This document shows positions 21,315-30,438 of a DNA stretch of 64,000 nt, in pieces. The notes below the pieces were generated by a model that did no database searches, was not told where the DNA came from, and was given only the letters and a program-made list of their open reading frames with translations. Location of the stretch: NCBI GenBank assembly GCA_037157565.1, contig JAZHRO010000012.1, positions 5,854,501 to 5,918,500 of the forward strand. Direction: 5' to 3'. Positions within the stretch are counted from its first letter, which is position 1. Every line of letters begins with the position of its first letter. A program made the translations under genes and the position numbers. The stretch comes from Thalassia testudinum. Lineage: Eukaryota > Streptophyta > Magnoliopsida > Alismatales > Hydrocharitaceae.

Positions 21315-21890
21315 TGTTGGTTTAAGGGCACCACGATCGTTAATTTTGATGATAACAAAATACTTGTGATTTAACATTTGCATTTGAGTTTATATGTTTT
21401 AGGACAATGTAAATGGATATAAGTGTGAAGGAGGTCAAGCTCGCATCCATTGCGGATTGGAGGAGCTTGATGGAAGAGAAGGAGCTTCCCTTGGAGTGAG
21501 AGCTTGAAGAAGGAATGAGATAAAGAATAGGATATATACATTTTTTCATGTATTCTTTTGATTTGTACTTTGCTATTTTTTTTTAGAATTGTTGTAAAGA
21601 GTCTAAAGTACCTTACCTTAGTCCATGGAAACGTTACACCATACTAGGACACTTAGACAAACACTTAGATAGATCAGAAAACCAGAAGAGGCTTTAGACA
21701 ATCTGATCAGACGTCCAATCTAGACCTTAGACATCTGATCATGATCTTTAAGACATTTGACCCATTGTCCAGATGTCCAAATCCTAGGTTGGACTTAGTG
21801 CTTTCTGTCTGTTGATTTGAGATGACCAGCCCATAGTCCAGACGTTTGATGCCAATGACAGATGTCCAACAATAGTACCGTTGGACGTCT
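21315..21890 (+). repeat. Sirevirus-type LTR fragment, diverged, plus orientation
   Basis: It begins TGTTGGTTTAAGG and follows the Sirevirus LTR order (GATGATAACAAAAT, TTTAACATTTGCA, GCTTGATGGAAGA, then degenerate GACGTC motifs from about 21700), but is strongly diverged. It is cut at about 21890, where it joins an E-type LTR piece. Confidence 0.72.
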
Positions 21891-22007
21891 ATTACAACTA
21901 ATTGAAATTACACTAAAAAGTAATAAAAGATAGAATGGGTTGAGAAGAATCCCCCTTGACGATAGCTTAGAGGACGACTCGCTCTGACAGCGTCTAGATG
22001 ACGATGG
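21888..22007 (-). repeat. E-type LTR fragment, probably low end of element E's 3' LTR
   Basis: Starting at GTCTATTACAACTAATTG it aligns closely for about 120 bp with 35132-35250 of E's 5' LTR (AAAAGATAGAATGGGTTGAG, AGAATCCCCCT and so on). The left junction shares only GTC with its neighbour. It ends where LTR C begins. Confidence 0.7.
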
Positions 22008-24686
22008 TGTTGAGGTGCGAAATGAGAAGATTTATGATATGGTCGTCATAGTACACTCCTAAATTGCACAACAAACACTTAAATTTATAAACTCATAATC
22101 TAATTAGAGTCCGGGGTCGTTTGTAGGGAGCAAATATAGAATTCACGCACTAATCTCAATTCAGAATAAATGAGCATAGTAAATTAAGCACAATAAAAGA
22201 TATGCAATGAATAAAACTTATCAGATTGATAATCAATGTATCTCAAAAGATCCTTGGGACAAAAAGAATGAGAAAGATAAAATAATGGTGATTTGAATTA
22301 CTAATTATTCTTCTCAATTAAGCAAGCATCCCAAGTATTCAAATTATTCAAATAAATCAACAGTGTTCTTAATCAATTAATCCACATCAACTTAGGTACT
22401 TAAATGTTTCTACAGTACCCTTGAATCAATATCGCATGACAGGCACTCTACTCAGATGGCTTAAGTGCTAAGGCATTAAGCCTCAGTAAGCACACTAGAG
22501 TGCTTCCTCTTCTCTCAAGGCCTTCTCAAGCACATCCTTCTCCTTCCTCAGAGGCTAAGTATCAAAGCATCTTCCTTCAGCACACATCCCAAGGCATGCA
22601 CGCACACATCTCAGAGCAAAACCCTCCCCCCTCCTCTCAGAAATCCTTCTCTTCTTCTCTCTCAGACCTGAGGCTAATCGGGTATATAGGCAAGCAATGG
22701 GTCGTATACAGGGACCAGACTCGCGAGCATTATCGCGGGTGAGGAGTGCGTGAGGGCGTGCGTAGGAGGGACCTGACCCCTCGTGTTCTTGGGCGGAAAG
22801 CTTAAGGCACAATTTCATTTTATACCTTTGCAGCTGTTGTTACATTTACGATGTGGGACTATATCCCATGCGCTTTCTTCGCGGAGCAACAGGAGGTGAA
22901 CCTTCCCAAATTGACCCAACTACTGTGGTTTCACGTCTCAATTGAAGCTCTAGGAAGGCTCCTGGAACTGAGTCGCAACAGCTGGACGTGGTAGCAAGGC
23001 TGAAGTAGGTCAAAGCAAGGCAATTGGAGGTGGAGACGATGACGACAACAATGAGCAGTGGCGAGACCTGCAATTCATAAGTATAGGCTCACAAAGCCCC
23101 AATCAGATAGCTCCTGAGCTTTGCCAAGTGATGGCGAAGGTAATGGTGGGGTTAATTTGGCATGTGGGTGCATGTGGAGGTTTGTTGAAGTCAGGGAAGG
23201 CAAGTGGAGATGGGTTTGTTCAGTGGGAGTTTTGGATGGATGGAATGGTGAATAGGAAGAGGGGTTTTGGTCGTGGAGGTGTGGCGGAGGTTTTGGAGGT
23301 GATCGCGTAGAGTTTGGTGGATTGTGGAGTGCGGATGGCTTTGCTGGAGGCTTGGCCAGAGTGGAGGAAGATGATGGGGGAGGTACTAGATAGTCAGTCG
23401 AAATAGAAGAGGGAGGAGTTGAAGGTAATTTAGAGAGGCAGAGGAAGAGGTTGAGCTAACTAATGGATGAAGGGGAAGATGGTTCGCGTCGACTTTGATT
23501 GGCTGGCATCGGAGGGGACGAGTTCACTAGTGGAAGAGGGGGTCTAGGATACTCTCGCTAGTATTCCGAGAAGAGGAGGAAGGAGAGGAAGACGATCCCG
23601 CTACCCATGGTATGTGGCAGTGAGCGAGAAAGTTAGAGGGAAGACATCACTGGAGCTGCGGTGGAGGTGGCCGGAAAGAGGGATTTTGTGAAGAAATGGG
23701 GCCAAATCGAGCTAAGGAATGTGGCATGAGGTTCAGGAGCTTTTATAGAGCTCTTGACAGAGTTCTAGATCAGGAAACAAGCTCAAATTGGCTTGTAATT
23801 GAAGCACAAGACACCCATGAATCTTGTGGGTTCACTAGGGCTACATGGTGTGATCTGGGATCCCTAACCACTTTTAGAAGATTCTTCGTAATGTGAACAC
23901 CAATCCCATCAAATTTGGTAGGATTTGGTGTTGATTTGAATAGGATTTGAGGTGGTCAAAGGTCGGTGTAGAGGTCAGTTGACCTCCAATGGCAGTAGAG
24001 GCAGATTTATGAAGATGATGACAAAGTTAGGAACCTATATGCAAATATTTCAAAAGCTAGGGGCTTGATTGAGAGAAATAGAGTTTTAATGGATTGAAAT
24101 GCAAACTAGGTCAAGATGGACTCTGATTAAGCCCAAAATTTGGTACAAACCTAATTTGGACCAAAGGAATCTGATGGTAAAGTTGGATTTGAGTTTTGAC
24201 CAAGTTTTACATGGAAATTTGCATAGAAACCCAAATTAAGGCAGAATTCCGTTTGAGACTTTATTCAAGGTCAAAATAGGTTTAGATGGTCACACCAAGG
24301 GTATCAAACCTTTAAGAATATTTTTATATGAATTTTAGGAGATTTAGATGAATTTTATCCTGACCATAACCTCTTTAATTCAACCGGATCTAAATTTAAG
24401 ATTTTAGGTGTTGTTTTGGTTCTCGAAATGCGTGAAACCCCGCTTTTGTCTATGTGGACCCACTCATTAGACTTTAATACTCATTTGACCTCAAATTAGC
24501 TCCTGGGAAATCCCATGGTTATTCTGCTTTCATGATATGCTGTTAAAATGACAGAATTAACCCTATTTTAATGTTCTCTCAAAATGAATCTAAATGGAAT
24601 TGTCTCTTAGGAAATTATGTAGGTGCATTTATCAATTAATCTTGAATAAATAAAGCTAGTTATGGCTCATGATGGTGTTACCATCA
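22008..24686 (-). repeat. 3' LTR of element C
   Basis: Minus strand starts TGATGGTAACACCATCATGAGCC and ends ...CACCTCAACA. It resembles LTRs A and K along its length, including the block GGTCGTTTGTAGGGAGCAAATA near 22116 and the GCATTTATCA / AAATTATGTAGG end near 24630. Adjacent polypurine DNA at 24687 identifies it as a 3' LTR. Confidence 0.78.
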
Positions 24687-24720
24687 TATCCCCATGCTTA
24701 CCTTTGCTAGTCCCTAGCAA
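24687..24720 (-). promoter_or_regulatory. 3' polypurine tract of element C
   Basis: Minus strand: CTAGGGACTAGCAAAGG then TAAGCATGGGGATA directly before the LTR. The same arrangement precedes the 3' LTRs of E (28779) and, more diverged, H (51606). Confidence 0.75.
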
Positions 24721-24904
24721 ATGTTTATGGAAAGAACTAGATCTCTAGACCATGCTTTTGATGTTCAGATGCTTGATTTATGACAATCTCTAAAAATTAG
24801 ATCAGAATGCGAACAATATTCCTAGAGGTACCCAAGTATCAATCAAGATTTAGACCTAACCAGCTTCATCATGAGTTTGCCGCGAAGGTTTCCAAGGCAT
24901 GCAA

Positions 24905-25062
24905 AAACTACCCAGAGGTTCGTTGAACCTAATGGTTAAAGCATCCGTGTGTAGAATGTAGTAAGTCCAGGTTCAGTTTGCCAGTGCATTTTTATAAGAG
25001 AGAGGATAGAAGGATTTTTCATTTTGAAAGTTTTCTCTCTTTTTCTTCTTAGATTTTCCTAG
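24905..25062 (+). repeat. tRNA-derived SINE-like repeat
   Basis: A possible A box (GAACCTAATGG, 24925-24935) and B box (GGTTCAGTTTGCC, about 24970-24982) are spaced as in tRNA genes. An AT-rich body follows, ending in a pyrimidine-rich tail (TTTTCTCTCTTTTTCTTCTT). It does not fold as a functional tRNA by eye. No clear target duplication was found, so this stays tentative. Confidence 0.4.
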
Positions 25063-25110
25063 GTCTAGCCTCAGATTGGCTCTAAACCATTTGATCGAGT
25101 GCTAAATCAG

Positions 25111-26626
25111 TGTTCGAAAATATGACCTAAAATTACATTATAGTATAGAAATTGAGTGGTAAAACATGCGATCAAAATAGATGAAAAATAAATAACTACT
25201 CACAAGAGAGCAGGCCGTCTCCACAGGGAGGCTTACACCTGTTAAAATTTGCACACATCGAAACCAGATGTTCACGATTAATTTTGCCAAGAAATCAAGC
25301 CAAATCTTCCTTTTAAATAAATTTACAATGCTATATAAAGTTGAAATGGCATTTTCATTGAAAGGAAAGGGTTTTCTCGTATAATCAACATAATAAACTA
25401 TTCTTTAAATGAGAAAATGAGAAGTTTACAATGGCATGGCATGTAAATTTTAATTAGGTTCAAAACAAGGGAAAAGCTTTGCCTGGCGCTCACTCACGGA
25501 GGAAGCAATGACCTGAGGTAGTTGCCGTCGAGGGCTTTGCGGTGATGGTGTCGATGAGGCGTGGGATGGCCGGAGGTGGCAGCGTGGAGTAGAGAACTAT
25601 GGTGGGTGTTGCTGCTTGCTACACCTACACACGGCCAGGGGGAGATGGGGGCAACGCTGCTTGCTGCTGGAGAGTGGCGTGCAGAGAGGAGAGGGTGCGC
25701 GCAAGCTGTTGGAGGTGTGTGCGGAGAGGAGAGGGCTCACGTGGGTTGCTGGAGGTGCGTGCGACCTCTACTGCACGTGGAAGAAGGCATGACGAGGGGT
25801 GGAAGGCAGGAGTGCATGCAGGTGGCGGGTAGCACCCGCGGTGGTGCATGTGGGTGGTGGTGCGCGAGGGTGACACTGGCTGAGGGAGAAGGCGGAGCCG
25901 AAGGGTCTCACGCGCAAGGGTGGTGACTCTGTTGATGGGTTTGTTTCAGTGATGTGTGGTTGTAGAGGAGAAACAGAGGAAGAAGAAGACGAAGAAGAAG
26001 AAGAATGGTGACGGTATGTGGAGGTAGCGGTGGTGTTGTGGGTGTTGTTGCGGTCAAGAAGCACTGTGATGCAAGCGAGATTTGGATGGTGGTGTGGCCT
26101 GTCACACCACACGCCCACAGTGGTGGAGGCTCGCTACCATGGTTGAGGTCGATGGTGATGAGAGGGAATGTGCACAATGCGTGCACAGTGATGGATTTGG
26201 ATGGAGGGCCCACCTTCCATCACGGTAGCAGCTCCTCCTCTTATGGTCGTCACAGCAAAATCCAAATGGAGGAGTGATGGCGAGATCCACTTCTTTCGGG
26301 TCTTCAATGGTCTTCAATGGTGGCCAACTGATCTTGCCATGAAGAATTTATGTGTAATTTATGCATAAACCCTTTAAAAAAACTAATTCCTATTTCAAAC
26401 TAAATAATGCACATAATGTGTGATGCATGTAAACTAATTTATATACTAAGCTAATGTATGCTATTCTAAATAAGTTCTAAATGTATTTAGATATGAATAT
26501 AATGCATGAAAGCAAATACATATGAACTACAATATTTACATCTTAATACATGCTATTTATATATTATTATTCATTTAAAGTCGAGGCATTTAAGTAATTA
26601 ATTAGCTCGTAAATATGGGCTTATCA
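25111..26626 (-). repeat. LTR G, Athila-like, nested in element C
   Basis: Minus strand starts TGATAAGCCCATATTTACG and ends ...ATATTTTCGAACA. It has the family block CGTCTCCACAGGGAGGC near 25213 and ATTACATTATAGTATAG near its 3' end, as LTR A does. No polypurine tract or PBS adjoins it, so it is probably a solo LTR; the flanks ATCAG and ACGGT do not match. G-rich open frames at 25561-26277 show no domain and are not counted as genes. Confidence 0.6.
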
Positions 26627-26669
26627 ACGGTCTGTATTTAATTCCTTGTCCCCACCATCAATCCTTTAA

Positions 26670-26822
26670 GGATCCCTTGCTTTCGATGCTTCGGGATAAC
26701 ACCACCCATGGCAAACCCCAGAACCATGGCTTTCGACACTTCAAGATAGTGTCGCCCATGGCATTCTGTAGTTAAATTCAGGCCTTGGCAATCGACATTT
26801 CAGGATAATCCTACCCATGGCA
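26670..26822. repeat. three degenerate ~59-bp repeats with CCCATGGCA
   Basis: The pattern TTCGA-x-x-CTTC-x-x-GATA followed by CCCATGGCA recurs with starts near 26672, 26731 and 26788. It lies in the non-coding 3' part of element C. Element E has a comparable repeated ACCCATGGTAAC block in the same relative place. Confidence 0.65.
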
Positions 26823-27544
26823 CCTGAACCAGCATAAGGTATTTACATGCCCCTGGTAGGATATTTAGATATCTTAGAAGACAAGCACCGAGGAGATGAT
26901 ATGTTATTACGCATCTTCGAGGGGAATTTTCTATCTCTCCACATCGGGAACTCGTTCAATCAACTTGTGTTGTCAAGCTACTCCTAAGGTAGATCTTCAA
27001 GATGATTTTTCAGAATAGAATACTTTTGACACGATTTTTTTATTAAGTGCACTGAGCCAGACTGGTGTGTGAATTTGGATACTTAGGTTATCAAGTCCCA
27101 CAAACCAAAGGGCAGGCAATAGGGCCGAATAATCCCTAAGCCTTAGACCTACTACATCAGCTTCGCACTTTCCTCAACCTTTTGAGGATTAATCCGAATC
27201 TTAACAAATACATGAGTGTTTAAGCCCAAAAATAAGCCCAAGAGGCTTAAGATCAGCACTCATTACTGATCTCCTTGTCCCTATCATTTTAGGACTTAAT
27301 CTTTCTTTTGATTAGGTTTATAACTTAAGTAAACCCCATAATCAATTGTTATGACTATCATTTTTTTCTTGATTATGCTCCTTTTTGACATTTTGTGTTT
27401 TCTCCTCAAGAAAAATTTGCAATTAATTCACTAAATTTCCTACCCTTTCTCCATTTTTTTTTCTTTTTTTTAAATTATTTTTTTAATACCTATTTTTTTG
27501 TGAGAACCCTTCAAATAATTGAATTTTCATATGCTTGCATTTTA

Positions 27545-27586
27545 ACACCCCCCATGCTTAAGTTTTGCAATGTCCTCATTGTAAAG
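27545..27586 (-). promoter_or_regulatory. internal polypurine-like module of element C
   Basis: Minus strand: AATGAGGACATTGCAAAAC then TTAAGCATGGGGGGTG. It lies just downstream of the coding remnants and repeats the layout of the 3' polypurine tract at 24687 (GGACTAGCAAAG...TAAGCATGGGG). Confidence 0.6.
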
Positions 27587-27630
27587 TAGGAGGGTACAAA
27601 TTCTGTTTTGGTTCAAAGTTTAGAATAGGG

Positions 27631-28401
27631 TCAAAGGGTGGGTGAACAGGTCAGGATGCTGTTAGGAACTATTTCAAACTTTGATACAAGTACCAAAGGT
27701 GGAGTCGGTTGTTCTAAAGTTAAACTCTCAAGTGTAGTAGGAGTGTAGCTCAAAAAATGATTAGAAGGGTCTCGGGTCTTTGGAATGATGTGTTGCCTCT
27801 CGTTAAATGTTAAATTCAATGCCTTCAGTTGACTAGATAGTGGTCAAGGAAAATGGGTGGTCAAATTAGAGAAATTTTGTAGAACAAGCACATTGATTAA
27901 TAGCCTGGTTGGTTCAAAGAGGTGCTTGTTCAGATTAACAGGGTGATGATGTAGACCAAACCGAATTAGTCTGGTGGGTTGATGGATGTGAATCAGTAGA
28001 TGTGGAGCCCATCAGATGTTTTGAGGGTTTGGCTGAATTTGCTTAGCTTGATTAGAGTAGGGATCCTCAAAAGAAAATGGATTTGTAGAGGATGTAGGAA
28101 CCTTATGGGTGAGATTAGAGAAGGATAGGAAGTGATTTTTGGTCTGATCAATGTCTGATACCCGATCAAAAGATGGAGGTGAATCATATGCAACCGGATC
28201 AGAGAGAGGTGAGTTAGAGAAGTTGATTCCGGTGGCGAGTCGGGGTTGGGATCGGATTTTGGAAGGCTCTGACTCTGTGATGGAAGATGTGGCTTTTTCA
28301 AAATCTGGGTGCGGAGAGGGCTCTTCTAGAAATGTTTCAAAGATAGGTTCATCTAGAGAATCTTCTTGATGCTCATTCAAATCAAATGTAAATGCGTGGT
28401 C
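27631..28401 (-). pseudogene. acidic ORF of element C, C-terminal part only
   Basis: Two open segments. The first (28401-28012) codes an acidic, Ser/Pro-rich stretch (FDLNEHQEDSLDEPIFETFLEEPSPHPDFEK). The second (27819-27631) follows after stops. I recognise no domain. The apparent start in MDLDRRSQL lies in foreign E-type LTR sequence, so the N terminus was removed by the deletion at 28402 and replaced by chance coding sequence. It is placed like the ORFs of E and H, between the 5' leader and the internal polypurine module. Confidence 0.5.
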
Positions 28402-28778
28402 GATTTTTGCACCGTTGAGCTGCGATCGTCGATCCAGATCCATCCGTAAGGTTGGATTTTTCGTTTGAAGCTCCGAATCGTATCACCTAGCCCCTTGGTC
28501 GTTGATCTTCCTCGGACTACACAATGTGCAATAGGACTTAGATCAAGATGATTTTGGAGGCATTTGACTCTGATTGTCATGTGATTAAAATCGTACGGTC
28601 GGATCATCAATCTGAGGCCCCGAAATAACTCTCATTCTCTCCTAAATACAAGAGCACGTGAATGAACCTAAAATTTATATAAACTATTCTAAATGCAGAA
28701 TAATGCATGCTATGCAATATTTATACAAGGGAAAATGCATAAATAGGCATTTTATCCTAAATAGATGTATCTACATCA
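28402..28778 (-). repeat. partial 3' LTR of element E
   Basis: It aligns throughout with 36120-36516 of the 5' LTR (for example CACCTAGCCCCTTGG, GTTGATCTTCCTCGGACTAC, TTTATCCTAAATAGATG) and ends CATCA at 28778, next to the polypurine tract. About 870 bp of the LTR middle is absent from the window. Confidence 0.82.
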
Positions 28779-28812
28779 TAACCCCATTCTTATCTTTTGC
28801 TAGTCCCTAGCA
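28779..28812 (-). promoter_or_regulatory. 3' polypurine tract of element E
   Basis: Minus strand CTAGGGACTAGCAAAAG then ATAAGAATGGGGTTA, directly before the LTR start TGATGTAG. Nearly the same as in element C. Confidence 0.78.
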
Positions 28813-29354
28813 GAATTAACCTATATGCTATGTATAAAAATAGAATTAGGACTTGATCGCTTAAGGCATTAGTTGTTTATTAACAAAAGGAAATTTCAAC
28901 TAAGGTCCTAAACTATGAAGACTCAACAGTACCTGAGTGCTCGCCAAAATACAGACCGCTTAAGTCCTCACCTTATTTTGAAAAGGGAAGGTACATTTTT
29001 TTCTATTTTTTCTTCTTTTCTAATTTTTTTGGATTTGAATTTAGAGTTTTGGGATAGCTTTCTACGGCTACTTAACACACCCAAGACTTGAAAGTACTTT
29101 AAATTCTAAGCATCTTGTGAAAAGTGATAGACTCATTAAGCGATCGTTAAAATAGACTTCAGATTTCTACGACCCTAAAAGACCTAAAAATTCTTCTTCA
29201 AGGTTTATCTTTCCGATTAATAGCTTTCTCCCTACTTGTTTTCATTTTTCTTTTGGGTCAACATAAGGGCGAACTTAATGTATATCTCTCCAATTTATTC
29301 TACTTCCCCGCTTCTTCCCTAGGTGTTTTGGGAATTATTTGTGCATTTTTGTGA

Positions 29355-29620
29355 GCTGGGCTCTGGATAGATAGCCAATGAGCTGTTACCCATGGTAACT
29401 TGCCAACCATACTTGTGCGGTGAAGTGTGGCTTATTTACTTTTCTCCTTTTTCTATTATTTTTTTTCTTATTCTTTTTTAGATATATTTTTTTCTTTTTC
29501 TGATTAGGTGGCTTCACTGATTTAAGATTTACTTAAAAGTAGTAGAATAAGTATGGTCATGTAGTTGAGCTCTGGACAACCGACCAATGAGTTGTTACCC
29601 ATGACAACTTGCTAGCCATA
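29355..29620. repeat. duplicated hairpin-forming block in element E
   Basis: Two copies (29355-29410 and 29565-29620) of a block reading CTCTGGA...CCAATGAG-x-TGTTACCCATG followed by AACTTGC-x-A-x-CCATA. The first copy contains the inverted pair GTTACC/GGTAAC around CAT. The 210-bp spacing is filled with T-rich DNA. In minus-strand RNA both lie in the 3' untranslated part. Confidence 0.65.
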
Positions 29621-30019
29621 TTACCCTAGAAAGTTCATTTGCTACCTCCGTAAAAACTGTCGAAAAGTAAGTCAATGCAAATAGTGTGTAGATACTTTAG
29701 ACTTAAAGTCCTCTTAAATCAGAGGCGAGTTAATAAGTCGCATACTTATCACCCTAATTTATTAGCCAATTAAAGTAAAATTAACGTGGTAAGGACTCAA
29801 GAACAAGTCCACATTTTAGTGGACACCCGGGCTAATTAAGCCCAATGACCTAAAGAGTCTAAGTGTTTAGGTCCTAAAGTATCATTTCCTAAAGTTAACA
29901 ACTCCTAATGCCTAAGTTTTCTTCTCCTAAATTTTTTTTTGTTCTTTAGAATTTAATATTTTTAAAGAAAATAAAAGAAATTCCACGGAGCTAACAAAAT
30001 ATTTTCAAGATTAAGTATC

Positions 30020-30057
30020 TACCCCCTGCCTAAATGATGCAATGTCCTCATTATAAA
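30020..30057 (-). promoter_or_regulatory. internal polypurine-like module of element E
   Basis: Minus strand AATGAGGACATTGCATCAT then TTAGGCAGGGGGTAG, matching the module at 27545 of element C. It lies downstream of the ORF stop, about 1.2 kb before the 3' polypurine tract. Confidence 0.6.
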
Positions 30058-30438
30058 AATAAAGACATGAAAAGGGAAGAATAAACAGAATATCACCTGA
30101 ATTTCGTGACAAATCCGGTCAGCTCCGTAGAGTGCTAAGTTTATTGCCTTTAGCTAGGCATAATATACAAATAAGGAAGAAATTAAGAATTCACAGGTGT
30201 GGGTCAGGATCAGAATTAAAAGATTGATCTCAGGACCCACTAGCAAGTGTCCACAGATGTGGACTAGATTATGATGCAGACCTATGCCTTAGGGTTGAGT
30301 GGTTCTAAGGTTTAGAATGAAAATCACCCAAAATCAGAGATTGATGTGCTTGCATGGTTGGGCCTATGGTTTTGTTGTGTGTAACCCAAGTCTAAAATGG
30401 TGGACAATATGTAGATCTAGTTCAATAGGTTTGGATGT

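Larger units (their letters stand above)
22008..28401 (-). mobile_element. element C: RT-less Athila-like LTR element, 5' end deleted
   Basis: On the minus strand it keeps an acidic ORF remnant (28401-28012), a second short frame, an internal polypurine-like module (27545), a repeat-rich non-coding stretch, a 3' polypurine tract (24687) and a full 3' LTR (24686-22008). The 5' LTR and PBS are missing; at 28402 it fuses to part of E's LTR. Inside it lie a tRNA-like repeat and LTR G. No RT or integrase motif is visible, so it belongs to the large non-autonomous LARD class. Confidence 0.68.

Noticed and set aside
25561..26317. Overlapping frames on both strands, Gly/Trp/Arg- or Ser/His-rich
   Set aside because: GC-rich LTR leader of LTR G open in several frames at once; no motif.
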